Part shown: one piece after another, positions 18,880-28,443 of the stretch
Layout of the letters: every line of letters begins with the position of its first letter
Numbering within the stretch: the first letter of the stretch is position 1
NCBI RefSeq assembly: GCF_000092845.1
Contig: NC_014150.1
Span: 2,789,510-2,853,509, forward strand
DNA: 64,000 nt
Source of the DNA: Brachyspira murdochii DSM 12563
GTDB lineage: Bacteria > Spirochaetota > Brachyspiria > Brachyspirales > Brachyspiraceae
Direction of reading: 5' to 3'
Program-made: the position numbers and the translations under genes
Notes under the pieces: generated by a model
The model's database searches: none
What the model saw: the letters and a program-made list of their open reading frames with translations, nothing else
Told to the model about the DNA's origin: nothing

Positions 18880-19503
18880 ATGTCAAATTTTTCTATAATA
18901 TACAAAATAGTAATAATTATAATCGGAGCTTTTGCTGTACTTAATGGTTTTTTTTATGATAATTTTAAACTTGACATAGAAACCGCATACTACTTCACAT
19001 ATCAAAGCAATATACTTGTGATAATTTATTTTATTTTAGACATTTTCAATATTATAAAGAAAAAAGAAACATTTTATCCAAGATTTAAAGGTGCTGTTAC
19101 TATGTCTATAACAGTTACATTTTTAGTTTATCATTTTTTATTGGGTCCAACTTCGGGTAAATTAGAAGGCATTGATTATATTAGAAATATTATACTTCAT
19201 TATATACTGCCTATTATGACTATTTTTGATTATATAATTTTTGATAAGAAAGGCATTTATGAAATAGTTGATCCTTTGCTTTGGCTTATAATACCGCTTT
19301 TATATTTTGTGTTTGTACTTATAAGGGCTAGAGTTGGAAGTCCTTTTTCAGATGGAAGTTATTATCCTTACTTTTTTGTTGATATAGATAAATACGGATT
19401 TAAAACGGTATTAAGGAATGTATTTTTTATCACTTTGTTTTTTGCTTTTTTGGGTTATATAGAATATTTTATTGACATGTTATTTAGTAAACATTATAAA
19501 TAA
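18880..19503 (+). CDS. Pr6Pr-family integral membrane protein
   Basis: This is a 207-residue protein with six predicted membrane helices (about 7-25, 37-56, 71-88, 104-121, 130-149, 178-199). It fits the Pr6Pr / FAR-17a/AIG1-like pattern: YFTYQSNILVIIYF, FKGAVTMSITVTFLVYHFLL, IILHYILPIMTIFDYIIFDK, PLLWLIIPLLYFVFVLIRA and YPYFFVDIDKYG. Conserved polar residues in the helices (a Thr in the second, a His in the fourth) are in place. In eukaryotic relatives these residues form a threonine hydrolase site for fatty-acid esters of hydroxy fatty acids. In bacteria the role is untested. The gene is monocistronic behind the carAB terminator. Confidence 0.75.
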   Translation: MSNFSIIYKIVIIIIGAFAVLNGFFYDNFKLDIETAYYFTYQSNILVIIYFILDIFNIIKKKETFYPRFKGAVTMSITVTFLVYHFLLGPTSGKLEGIDYIRNIILHYILPIMTIFDYIIFDKKGIYEIVDPLLWLIIPLLYFVFVLIRARVGSPFSDGSYYPYFFVDIDKYGFKTVLRNVFFITLFFAFLGYIEYFIDMLFSKHYK

Positions 19504-19860
19504 TTTTACTTTTATAAATGCTGCAATTAAATTCTAAATAATCTAAAAATGTTTATAATATTTTCATTTTATATATATAATTTAAACTATATTAAATACT
19601 TAAAATTTTTAAGTTTATCAATTTCAAGTTATACAAATCTTTATTATGAACGTTTTGTAAGTATCTTCCAACATGTATTATTTATTCTTATGATATGTTG
19701 CTCAAGATTAAGTTATATATAAAAGTTTGTCTTTGGAAATTTATGGTATACTATTATATAAAATAATTAATTTATTATATATTTAAAATATATTCTATTG
19801 GTTTATAAAAATATTTTATACTATTAATAAACAATAATTACATTCATAAATAACTAAAAT
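19504..19860 (+). other. AT-rich intergenic region, nothing recognised
   Basis: About 360 bases without a coding frame of convincing composition and no clear hairpin terminator. It leads into the obg promoter at 19861. Confidence 0.5.
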
Positions 19861-19889
19861 TTGACAAATTATGATTGTTTAAGTATAAT
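19861..19889 (+). promoter_or_regulatory. Consensus promoter for the obg fusion gene
   Basis: TTGACA (19861-19866), a 17-base spacer and TATAAT (19884-19889) are a perfect sigma70-type match, about 120 bases before the start. Its first 12 bases equal those of the promoter at 14102. Confidence 0.75.
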
Positions 19890-20009
19890 TATTAGTTTAT
19901 AAAGTATTCATTATTAATGTGTATTATTTTTTTTAATTGAAGAATACTTTATAATTTTGATATTTATTTTTATTAAAATGATAATAAATAATAGTAAAGG
20001 AATAGTAAA

Positions 20010-22052
20010 ATGGATCAATTTATAGATGTAGTAAACTTTGAAATAGAGGCAGGACATGGAGGAGCAGGAAGCGTAAGTTTCAGACGTGAGGCACATGTAC
20101 CTATGGGCGGTCCAGACGGAGGCAATGGAGGAGACGGAGGCGATGTTATAGTAAGAGTTGATGCCAGAATAAACAGTTTCGGAAAGATAAAAAGCAGAAA
20201 AAGATTCAGAGCAAGAGACGGAGAGCCCGGAAGAGCAAGACTAAGCGATGGTAAAAAAGGCGATGATGTTGTTATAAGAGTGCCTATAGGAACAGTTATT
20301 TATGATGAAGATACAAATAATATATTAGCTGATTTACTTGAGGACGGACAAAGCTATACTGTTGCAAGAGGAGGCAAAGGCGGAAAAGGAAATAAATTTT
20401 ATGCCACTGCCACAAATCAGGCACCAGATTATGCCCAGCATGGTTTGGACGGTGAAAAACTCAATATAAGACTTGAAGTAAAATTAATTGCTGATATTGG
20501 ACTTGTGGGTATGCCTAATGCTGGAAAATCTAGTTTGCTTGCAAGACTAACAAGAGCAAATCCTAAAATTGCATCATATCCTTTTACTACTTTAACTCCT
20601 AATCTTGGTGTGTGCTATCTGGATTATGAAAGAAGTTTTGTTATTGCTGATATACCGGGTATTATTGAAGGAGCTAGCGAAGGGGCTGGACTTGGTCTTA
20701 CTTTTTTAAGGCATATTGAGAGAACTGGTGCTTTATGTTTTGTTATAGATTTAACCGATGAAGATGTAGCAGATACTTATAAAAAGTTAAGAAATGAATT
20801 AAAACAGTACAGTAAAGAATTAATAAAGAAAAAGTCTATTATTGTACTAAATAAAACTGATATGCTTGAAGAAGATGAGATAAAAGAAAAGGTCAAATCT
20901 ATAGAGAAAGCCGTAAAAAAAGAGTATAAAAATAACAAAGAAACTCATTATGAAGAGCCGGAAATATTTGCTTTGTCTGTATTTAGTTTGGAAGGTGATA
21001 TGCTTGATAAGGTAATAAATGCATTTTATAAAGCCAATGAAGAGAGATACGATAATACAGCCAAACAAACAAAAGAGCCTTTACTTCTTAATCAGAATAA
21101 AGATAAATCAAAACTTAAAACAAAAAGAGTATTCGGACCTGTTATGTCAAAGAGACTTGGTAATTCTTTGGGAATAGATGTTATACCTCATAAAACATGC
21201 AGTTATAACTGTATATACTGTCAATTAGGTTCAGAAGAAAATACTAGAACATCTCTTCACAATTTTTATTCGGTTGATGAGATAATTTATGAATTAAAAG
21301 AGGCTTTGCTTAATAATAAAAATATTGACTATATAACATTTGCAGGTTCTGGAGAGCCTACTTTATATAAAGATTTAAAAAAACTTATTTATGAAATAAA
21401 ACAGATAACTGATATCCCAATATGTATTATAACTAATGGTTCTTTGCTATATAAACAGGAAATGCGTTCTGATTTGCTTATGGCAGATTTGGTAATACCT
21501 TCTCTTGATGCTGGAAATATTGATACTTTTAAGATAATAGATCAGCCTAATAAAGAAATTGATTTTGATAAAATGGTTAATGGTCTTATAGAGTTTAGAA
21601 GAGTTTTTAAAGGAGAGTATTGGCTTGAGGTGTTTTTGCTTAAAGGTATTAACGACAGTAAAGAAGAACTTGATGATATAATAAAAATAGTAAACAAAAT
21701 AAAACCAGATAAAGTTCAGCTTGTTACAGCTACTAGAAGAACTGCCAATGAAAAAGCTAAGGCATTGAATGATGAAGAGTTAGAAAAAGTAAAAAAATAT
21801 TTTAATGCCAAATGCGATATTGAAATAGATGTTCCTAGTGTATCTGACAATGCCAAGGGAAATGTAAAAAAAATTACTGAAGAAGATATAATAAATTTAT
21901 TAATAAGACACCCTGATACCTCTCATATGATAGCAGTAAGTTTCAATGAAGATGAAAATAGAGTGAAGGAATTATTGAAAAATTTAATAGAAAGCGGAAA
22001 GGTGCGTGAAGAGATAGTTAATGGAGTAGTTTCTTACGCTGCTAATATTTGA
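20010..22052 (+). CDS. obg: Obg GTPase fused to a COG0731-type radical SAM protein
   Basis: This is one continuous 680-residue frame. Residues 1-157 are the glycine-rich Obg domain (GHGGAGSVSFRREAHVPMGG). Residues about 158-345 are the GTPase, with G1 GMPNAGKSS at 167-175, G3 ADIPG at 213 and NKTD at 281-284. Obg proteins act in ribosome assembly and stress signalling. Residues about 372-610 match COG0731-type radical SAM enzymes: VFGPVMSKRLGNSLGIDVIP, the cluster cysteines C397, C401 and C404 (CSYNCIYC), and a glycine-rich SAM site FAGSGEPTLY. A winged-helix-like tail (about 620-680) follows, with ITEEDIINLLIRHPDTSHMI. The usual variable Obg C-terminal domain is absent. No start codon with a ribosome-binding site lies at the junction. 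Confidence 0.9.
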   Translation: MDQFIDVVNFEIEAGHGGAGSVSFRREAHVPMGGPDGGNGGDGGDVIVRVDARINSFGKIKSRKRFRARDGEPGRARLSDGKKGDDVVIRVPIGTVIYDEDTNNILADLLEDGQSYTVARGGKGGKGNKFYATATNQAPDYAQHGLDGEKLNIRLEVKLIADIGLVGMPNAGKSSLLARLTRANPKIASYPFTTLTPNLGVCYLDYERSFVIADIPGIIEGASEGAGLGLTFLRHIERTGALCFVIDLTDEDVADTYKKLRNELKQYSKELIKKKSIIVLNKTDMLEEDEIKEKVKSIEKAVKKEYKNNKETHYEEPEIFALSVFSLEGDMLDKVINAFYKANEERYDNTAKQTKEPLLLNQNKDKSKLKTKRVFGPVMSKRLGNSLGIDVIPHKTCSYNCIYCQLGSEENTRTSLHNFYSVDEIIYELKEALLNNKNIDYITFAGSGEPTLYKDLKKLIYEIKQITDIPICIITNGSLLYKQEMRSDLLMADLVIPSLDAGNIDTFKIIDQPNKEIDFDKMVNGLIEFRRVFKGEYWLEVFLLKGINDSKEELDDIIKIVNKIKPDKVQLVTATRRTANEKAKALNDEELEKVKKYFNAKCDIEIDVPSVSDNAKGNVKKITEEDIINLLIRHPDTSHMIAVSFNEDENRVKELLKNLIESGKVREEIVNGVVSYAANI

Positions 22053-22097
22053 TATAATTTTTTAAAATGCTATTGATTAAAAAATACGGATTTTATT

Positions 22098-23717
22098 ATG
22101 AACTTTTATGATAATACTTATACATCTAAACGTAATGTTGTATTTGGAAAGAACATAGTTTCAACAAGCAATATACTAGCTTCAGAGGCTGGAATAGAGA
22201 TTATAAAAAAAGGCGGTAATGCAGTAGATGCAGCAATAGCTTCAGCAGCTGCACTTACAGTTGTTGAACCCACTTCAAATGGACTTGGAGGAGATGCTTT
22301 TGCCATAATAAATTTTGAAAATAAAATGTATGCAATTAATGGAAGCGGATTTTCTCCAAAGAATTTGGATATTGATAAAATACTTTCATGTAATTTTGAT
22401 AAAATACCTTTATACGGAGTTATTCCAGTAACTGTTGGAGGCATTCCATCAGTTTGGGCTCTTCTTATAAAAAAATTTGGTAAGTTAAAACTTATTGATG
22501 TGCTTGAGCCTGCCATTAGATATGCAAAAGAAGGATATGCTATTCAGCCTCAAGCGGCACTTGATTGGAAAGAGGCTTATAATATGTATTTAAATGCTTC
22601 TGATAATTTAAAAAAAGAAGAGTTTAAATATTGGTTTGATACTTTTACTTTTAATGGAAAAACTCCAAATCTTGGGGAGATAGTAAAACTTCCATATCAT
22701 GCTAAAACTTTATATGATATAGGAAAAACAGATGCAGAGTGTATTTATAGAGGAGAATATGCTGAAAAAATAGATGCATTTATGAGAAAATACGGAGGAT
22801 ATTTATATAAAGAGGATTTAAATGAATATTATCCGGAGTTCGTTACTCCTATAACTACTAATTACAGAGGTTATGATATTTATGAAATTCCTCCAAACGG
22901 ACATGGTATTACTGTATTAATGACTTTAAATATTTTATCAAATTTTGATTTTAAAGATTTAAGCGAATTAGAAAAAGTACATTATCAAATAGAGGCTTTG
23001 AAACTAGCTTTTACAGACACAAAAAAATATGTTGCAGATATTAATTATATGAAAACTTCTATTGAAGAAATGCTTTCAAAAGAATATGCTAAAAAAAGAG
23101 CTTCACTCATAAATAAAGACAAAGCATTAGAGCCTATAAATAATATATTCTCATCAGGGGACACTGTTTATTTAGCATCTTCAGACAGTTACGGAAATAT
23201 GGTTTCATATATTCAGAGTAATTATACGGCTTTCGGTTCCGGAATAGTAATTCCAGAAACAGGTATAGCTTTGCAAAACAGAGGTGCTAACTTTTCATTA
23301 GATCCAAATTCTGATAATTTTGTATCAGCACATAAAAAGCCTTATCACACTATAATACCAGCCTTTATACGCAAAGATTCAAAACTTTACGGAGCATTAG
23401 GTGTAATGGGGGCTTTTATGCAGCCTCAGGGACATGTTCAGGTTATAAGTAATTTGATAGATTATGATTTAAATCCGCAGGCAGCATTAGATAAACCTAG
23501 ATGGCAGTGGGTGGGTGATAAAAATATAGAATTAGAATATAATTTTGATAATAATATCTATAAAGAACTTTCATTACTTGGACATAATATAACAAAAAAA
23601 GATTATCTTACATACTTTGGGTATTTCGGACGCGGACAGATTATATTAAAAAATGATAATGGTGTTTATTTTGCCGGCTGCGATGGAAGGACTGATTCAG
23701 CTATAGCCGTTTGCTAG
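22098..23717 (+). CDS. Gamma-glutamyltransferase family protein (YwrD-like, cytoplasmic)
   Basis: This is an N-terminal-nucleophile hydrolase of 539 residues that cleaves or transfers gamma-glutamyl groups, as from glutathione or similar peptides. The large subunit shows GGNAVDAAIASAAALTVVEP and SNGLGGDAFAII. The autoprocessing site is GDT with the nucleophile T356, which becomes the N-terminus of the small subunit. Conserved QNRGANFSL, YHTIIPAF and GAFMQPQGHVQVI follow. No signal peptide is present, unlike the secreted GGT of many bacteria, so it should act in the cytoplasm on imported or internal substrates. It lies 45 bases after the Obg fusion and may share its transcript. Confidence 0.9.
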   Translation: MNFYDNTYTSKRNVVFGKNIVSTSNILASEAGIEIIKKGGNAVDAAIASAAALTVVEPTSNGLGGDAFAIINFENKMYAINGSGFSPKNLDIDKILSCNFDKIPLYGVIPVTVGGIPSVWALLIKKFGKLKLIDVLEPAIRYAKEGYAIQPQAALDWKEAYNMYLNASDNLKKEEFKYWFDTFTFNGKTPNLGEIVKLPYHAKTLYDIGKTDAECIYRGEYAEKIDAFMRKYGGYLYKEDLNEYYPEFVTPITTNYRGYDIYEIPPNGHGITVLMTLNILSNFDFKDLSELEKVHYQIEALKLAFTDTKKYVADINYMKTSIEEMLSKEYAKKRASLINKDKALEPINNIFSSGDTVYLASSDSYGNMVSYIQSNYTAFGSGIVIPETGIALQNRGANFSLDPNSDNFVSAHKKPYHTIIPAFIRKDSKLYGALGVMGAFMQPQGHVQVISNLIDYDLNPQAALDKPRWQWVGDKNIELEYNFDNNIYKELSLLGHNITKKDYLTYFGYFGRGQIILKNDNGVYFAGCDGRTDSAIAVC

Positions 23718-23797
23718 ATTAAATCTAAAAAAGTAAAAAAATAACAAGCCTTTAAATAAATTAAAGACTTGCTAAAAGATTTTATATTTTAGGGACA

Positions 23798-24235
23798 TTA
23801 TTTCTTGTCTGGAAAAATTACACCTTTTTTGAGTATAATATTTGCATATATTTCAAGTTCGCTTGTAGCAGCAATAGCATAAACATTTTTGCATCTGTCA
23901 TAATATGCAAATCTTTCCAGATATTCATAATTTACTTTTTGATGTTTTGCTATTATATCTTTGTATTTAATCCATACATCAGGTTCTCTGCCAAAATCAG
24001 CATTAGGCTGCATTAATACAACAGGGCTTTCTACGAAAGTATCCAATGGAAATAAAGGCATAATAGCTTTCAAAACAGTAGGTATATCTATTCCGTCAAG
24101 TCTTATAATTTTTTTTACATTATAATCATGAGAAGGAAAATTACCGTCAGCAAATAAAATTTCACTGCCATGCCCCATTTCACATAATATTTTTAATAGT
24201 TCTGGTGAAACAACAGGATCTATTCCTTTTAACAT
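23798..24235 (-). CDS. fucU: L-fucose mutarotase
   Basis: FucU interconverts alpha and beta anomers of L-fucose so the isomerase can use both. It is a 145-residue RbsD/FucU-family protein with the signature MLKGIDPVVSPELLKILCEM and GHGSEILFADGNFPSH, including the catalytic-type H22 and D30. The C-terminal sugar-binding end has the FAYYDRCKNVYAIAATSE segment, with an aromatic and an arginine. AAGGAA precedes the ATG. It is the last gene of the leftward fucose operon, 79 bases after fucI. The close family member RbsD acts on ribose, but the context makes fucose clear. Confidence 0.93.
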   Translation of the reverse strand: MLKGIDPVVSPELLKILCEMGHGSEILFADGNFPSHDYNVKKIIRLDGIDIPTVLKAIMPLFPLDTFVESPVVLMQPNADFGREPDVWIKYKDIIAKHQKVNYEYLERFAYYDRCKNVYAIAATSELEIYANIILKKGVIFPDKK

Positions 24236-24314
24236 ATTACTATTCCTTAAAATTATTTTTACAAAAGCCCCATTTAATATTATAGTACTAAATGGGACTT
24301 AAGAAAAATTATTA

Positions 24315-26096
24315 TTACCTAGTTACTTTTCCAAATAAAGGTCCGAAATGTTTGCATGCTCTAAAGTCAGCACCTTCAGTATCTTTTGTACCAAATGCTT
24401 TCCATGCTTTAGGTCTGAATATTCTCTCTTCGCTTACATTATGCATACTTACAGGTATACGAAGCATAGAAGCCAATGTGATTAAATCAGCACCTATATG
24501 ACCATAAGCAGCAGCACAGTGATTAGCCCCCCAATCATTCATAACAGAATAAACATCTTTGAAAGAGTCTTTTCCTGTAAGTATAGGAGCAAACCAAGTA
24601 GTAGGCCAAGTAGAGTCCGTTCTTTTGTTAATAGGGTCAAATATACTGTCGTCAATATTAACAGCATAACCTTCAGCTATTTGAAGTACAGGTCCAAACC
24701 CTTTAACTAAATTAAGCCTTATAATAGTCATAGGCATTTCACCTTTAGTTAAGAAAGTAGAAGAGAATCCGCCTCCTCTGAAGTATTCTCTGTTAGCAGG
24801 TGAGAATTGAGTTGCATCAAGACATTTTTTAGCTTCTTCTTCTGTAATATTCCAGTACTCTTTTAAAGCAGGGTTTCCATTAACTTTCTGTTCTCCAGTC
24901 CAGTCTAATGAAGCAGCACCAGAGTTTATCAAGTGAATTATACCATCTTTAGCTTTTCCAGTAAGCTCTTTACCAGTAACTCTTTTAACAGCTTCAGGAC
25001 TCCAATAAGTTCTAACATCAGCGAATAGTTGAGATCTACTTGTTAATAAATGAGCAAACAACATAGAAAGACCATTCAAAGAGTCATTTTCAGTAGCAAC
25101 AACATAAGGTTCTCTTATACCGTTCCAGTCAAAAGATGAATTAAGAATAGCTTCAGCAAAGTCTCCGTTAGGCATAAAGTCAGTCCAATGCCTTTGTCCT
25201 TGGAAACCACCAACTATAGCATTATGACCTTGAGCTTCTTCTATATATCCCATTTCAGCTAATTTAGGATTTCCTACCATTAAATCACGCATAATCATAG
25301 CCATTTTAATTGAAGTAGCCCATTCTTTTTCTTTTTGTTCATCAGTGGCTTTTACTTTATTGTTGTCAGAGCCGAATTTACATTGTTTAGCCCATTCCCA
25401 TGCTTTTTTGAACTCTTCTTTATCATATATTTCTAGTTCTAATCTTCTTTTGATTTCGCTCATATCTACAAATTCAGTTCTCATTCCTAAATAGTCAAGT
25501 AAGAATTCAGCGTCAACCATAGAACCCATAATACCCATAGCAACGTAGCCCATACTTACATAAGATTGATCTTTCATAGTAGCAACAGCAAGACCAGCTC
25601 TTACAAATCTAAGTATTTTTTCTCTAACATCTTCAGGTATGTTTTCATCTCCTGCATCCTGAACATCTTTACCGTAGATTGAGAAAACAGGAAGTCCTAA
25701 TTGAGTATGTCCGGCATCAGCAGCAGCCAAATAAACAGCACCGGGTCTTTCAGTACCATTGAAGCCCCATATAGCTTTAGGTATTGCTGGGGTCATATCA
25801 ATAGTTTCAGAACCATAACACCAGCAAGGTGTAACAGTAAGAGTTAGTTTCACATTATTTTCATCAAATTTTTTCTGACATCTTGCAGCTTCAGCAACAC
25901 CGCCTATAGTAGTATCAGAGATTACACATTCAACTTTTTCTCCGCTAGGGTGTTTTATATTTTCTTCTATAAGTTTTGCAGCTATTTTTGCCATGTTCAT
26001 AGTGGTATCTTCAAGGGATTCTCTAACCCCATTTCTTCTTCCGTCTATAACAGGTCTTATACCAACTTTTGGTAAATTATTTTGCATTCTAAACAT
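24315..26096 (-). CDS. fucI: L-fucose isomerase
   Basis: FucI converts L-fucose to L-fuculose with Mn2+, the first internal step of the pathway. It has 593 residues (591 in the E. coli enzyme) and aligns throughout. Examples are [20 protein letters not shown] at the N-terminus, [49 protein letters not shown] with a metal-binding aspartate, [18 protein letters not shown] and [20 protein letters not shown] strong GGAGG precedes the ATG by 9 bases. It lies between the ABC importer genes and fucU in one leftward operon. D-arabinose could be a second substrate, as known for this enzyme. Confidence 0.97.
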   Translation of the reverse strand: MFRMQNNLPKVGIRPVIDGRRNGVRESLEDTTMNMAKIAAKLIEENIKHPSGEKVECVISDTTIGGVAEAARCQKKFDENNVKLTLTVTPCWCYGSETIDMTPAIPKAIWGFNGTERPGAVYLAAADAGHTQLGLPVFSIYGKDVQDAGDENIPEDVREKILRFVRAGLAVATMKDQSYVSMGYVAMGIMGSMVDAEFLLDYLGMRTEFVDMSEIKRRLELEIYDKEEFKKAWEWAKQCKFGSDNNKVKATDEQKEKEWATSIKMAMIMRDLMVGNPKLAEMGYIEEAQGHNAIVGGFQGQRHWTDFMPNGDFAEAILNSSFDWNGIREPYVVATENDSLNGLSMLFAHLLTSRSQLFADVRTYWSPEAVKRVTGKELTGKAKDGIIHLINSGAASLDWTGEQKVNGNPALKEYWNITEEEAKKCLDATQFSPANREYFRGGGFSSTFLTKGEMPMTIIRLNLVKGFGPVLQIAEGYAVNIDDSIFDPINKRTDSTWPTTWFAPILTGKDSFKDVYSVMNDWGANHCAAAYGHIGADLITLASMLRIPVSMHNVSEERIFRPKAWKAFGTKDTEGADFRACKHFGPLFGKVTR

Positions 26097-26131
26097 AATT
26101 GTTATAATTCCTCCTTAAATTTTATATAATT

Positions 26132-27154
26132 TTATTCGTATAATAATTTAGCTATTTCAGGATCGTCTATATTAGTTTTATCATACCATTTAGCACCAGT
26201 ATCTATATTAGAAACAGATTCACCTTTAGAAGCTTTATATGCTAAAGTAACAGCCTGGAAACCAATGCTGTAAGGGTCTTGAGTAACAGAACCTTGTATT
26301 ATTCCGTTTCTTATAGCATCTAACTGAGGTTTTCCAGAGTCAAATCCCATAACAACCAAATCTCCGCCGTCTTGAGCATCACCAACTATAGTGTTAGCAG
26401 CACCTGCTTCAGCACTTTTATATACTACTAAGAAACCTCTTGCCATAGCTTCATTAGATAAGTATATTCCTAAAACACTTTTACCTCTTAAAGCATTAAC
26501 TTCATTAGCTATATCAGCTTCATTTTGAGTAGTAGGAACTATAACCTGTAAAGCATATTTTCCTGCAGTAGCAGCGTCTCCGTCAGCTAATTCAGTAAAT
26601 CTTTTTACAAAACCTTCAGCTCTTCCTATACCAGTATCAGAGTTATCTAATTGAAGAACAGCTATTTTAGCTTTATTATCAGAAGTGAATGCAGCTATTC
26701 TTGTTTTTAAAGCTTCAAACATTTTATCAGCAACTATAGCAGCAGCAGCTCTGTTATCAGTAGAAGCAGTAGCAAGTACAGCACCTTGAGCTTGGTCTGG
26801 TAATATACCAGAGTCAAAACCTATTAGAGGTATGTTTTTTTCTTTTATTCTTTTAATCTGTTCAGTAAAATCCCCTGTTACAGCAGCAAAAGCTATAGCA
26901 TCTGGGTTTTTATTAATTTCACTATCTAACAAGTCCTGCTGTATTTTTGAGTCAGATTCTGTTTCAGGACCAACAAAACTTATTTTTACACCATTTTGTT
27001 TAGCAGCAGCTTCGGCACCGTCTCTAACAGTTACCCAAAACTTGTGCTGGAATCCTTTAGATACAACAGCTATATACGGATCTTTGTTTCCGCAGCTTGA
27101 TAACATAACTGTTAATCCTATTAAAGTAGTAGCTAGTAATAAAATTTTTTTCAT
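26132..27154 (-). CDS. Sugar ABC transporter substrate-binding lipoprotein (probable L-fucose)
   Basis: This 340-residue periplasmic-binding protein of the RbsB family (type I fold) captures the sugar for the importer. A lipoprotein signal ends MLSSC with the lipidated cysteine at 21, followed by IAVVSKGFQHKFWVTVRDGA, DALRNG-type IRNGIIQGSVTQDPYSIGFQ and a C-terminal YKAS segment. A GGAGAA ribosome-binding site precedes the ATG. It sits between the permease and fucI in the same operon, so L-fucose is the likely ligand. The length is slightly above RbsB (about 296) because of the lipoprotein leader and loop insertions. Specificity is inferred from context only. Confidence 0.88.
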   Translation of the reverse strand: MKKILLLATTLIGLTVMLSSCGNKDPYIAVVSKGFQHKFWVTVRDGAEAAAKQNGVKISFVGPETESDSKIQQDLLDSEINKNPDAIAFAAVTGDFTEQIKRIKEKNIPLIGFDSGILPDQAQGAVLATASTDNRAAAAIVADKMFEALKTRIAAFTSDNKAKIAVLQLDNSDTGIGRAEGFVKRFTELADGDAATAGKYALQVIVPTTQNEADIANEVNALRGKSVLGIYLSNEAMARGFLVVYKSAEAGAANTIVGDAQDGGDLVVMGFDSGKPQLDAIRNGIIQGSVTQDPYSIGFQAVTLAYKASKGESVSNIDTGAKWYDKTNIDDPEIAKLLYE

Positions 27155-27182
27155 TTTATTCTCCTTGTTTTTTATTTTTTAT

Positions 27183-28400
27183 TTATTTTAATTTTTTCTT
27201 TTCTTCTATTAAACTATTAATTTTAGATTGTACTTCTGATATCTCTTTTGAATAGTCTTTACTATTATCAGATATCATATAATCTATTTTTATTCTAAAA
27301 GATTCTATTTCTTCTTCCAACTGTTCCATTCTCTCTTTTTTTACATCTGCTTTTTTAACTTTATTAGACATTTTTATTCTATAAACATCTATAAGTACAG
27401 CTATAATAACTACTATACCTATAGTAAAGTATTGGAAGAATTGTTCTACGCCTACAGAAGGAAGTCCTACTTTTAGTACAGACATTATATATACACCTAT
27501 TATTGTACCTATTATAGAGCCAACGCCTCCGGAAAGAGATGTACCTCCTATAACTACAGCAGCAATTGCATCAAATTCATAACCTTGTCCAGCTCCCGGA
27601 CTTATACTAGAATAACTAGCAGCAAAAGCCAAACCTCCTATACCGCAGAAGAATCCAGCTATTGTATATGCTATTATTTTCCATTTGTTAGTTTTTATAC
27701 CAGAAAGTCTTGCCGCCTCTTCATTGCTTCCTAAAGCGAATATATATCTTCCAACTATAGTTTTAGTTAATACGATTATAGATATTATAGTAAATATGGC
27801 AAGCATTATAAAACCAGATGGGAAATTAGATTCTGTTGCATTAAATAATACTCTGAACCAGCCATACTGAGGATCTGTTATAGTAGGGTAGTATATAGTC
27901 TGAGATTTTGAAACTATACCTGATAAACCTTTAGTAACCATAAGCATACCCAAAGTAGCAATAAACGGAGGCAAATTAAAATATGAAATTAAAAAACCAT
28001 TTATAAATCCGCCTAAAGTAGCAACAGCTATAACTATAATAAGCACAGCCCACATAGGAGTTTGAAAATTAGTTATCATTACACCGCCTACCATAGCAGC
28101 AAATAATGAAAGTGATCCTATAGACAAATCAATACCGCCAGTAATTATAACAAATGTTACTCCTATAGCTAAAAAACCTATAAAATATGAGTTTCTTAAT
28201 ATCAAAGAAAATGTATCAAAAGTGAAGAAATTTCTTCCAGCTATAACAAAAAATACATACAAAATAAGAAGAGCAACAATTGTTAAAAATTTTTGAAGTC
28301 CATTCTTCTTCAAATAAATTAATATATTTCTTGTCCTTCTTCTCATTTTAGCTTTGAAACATAGCTTTCCAGTAAAAGTATTGTTTTCGATATTGTACAT
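27183..28400 (-). CDS. Sugar ABC transporter permease, RbsC family, with C-terminal coiled coil
   Basis: This is the membrane subunit of the fucose-type importer. The ATG at 28400 is chosen because GGAG lies 8 bases upstream; a GTG at 28409 lacks one. The 405 residues have about nine helices and the family signatures ITGGIDLSIGSLSLFAAMVG and GFINGFLISYFNLPPFIATLG, then GGTSLSGGVGSIIGTIIGVY, which marks the coupling region. RbsC proteins are usually about 320 residues. This one has about 30 extra N-terminal residues and a charged C-terminal tail of about 60 residues (from about 345) predicted to be a coiled coil. That tail would be cytoplasmic, near the ATPase. No other oddity is visible. Confidence 0.9.
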   Translation of the reverse strand: MYNIENNTFTGKLCFKAKMRRRTRNILIYLKKNGLQKFLTIVALLILYVFFVIAGRNFFTFDTFSLILRNSYFIGFLAIGVTFVIITGGIDLSIGSLSLFAAMVGGVMITNFQTPMWAVLIIVIAVATLGGFINGFLISYFNLPPFIATLGMLMVTKGLSGIVSKSQTIYYPTITDPQYGWFRVLFNATESNFPSGFIMLAIFTIISIIVLTKTIVGRYIFALGSNEEAARLSGIKTNKWKIIAYTIAGFFCGIGGLAFAASYSSISPGAGQGYEFDAIAAVVIGGTSLSGGVGSIIGTIIGVYIMSVLKVGLPSVGVEQFFQYFTIGIVVIIAVLIDVYRIKMSNKVKKADVKKERMEQLEEEIESFRIKIDYMISDNSKDYSKEISEVQSKINSLIEEKKKLK

Positions 28401-28443
28401 ATGATTCACTCCATTTTATTTTATTTTTATTATAGTTATTAGT

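Noticed and set aside
22118-22516. 132-residue minus-strand frame inside the gamma-glutamyltransferase gene
   Set aside because: Antisense shadow of a conserved coding region with low-complexity composition.
26832-27191. 119-residue plus-strand frame over the sugar-binding protein gene
   Set aside because: Antisense of a well-supported lipoprotein gene; no independent signals.
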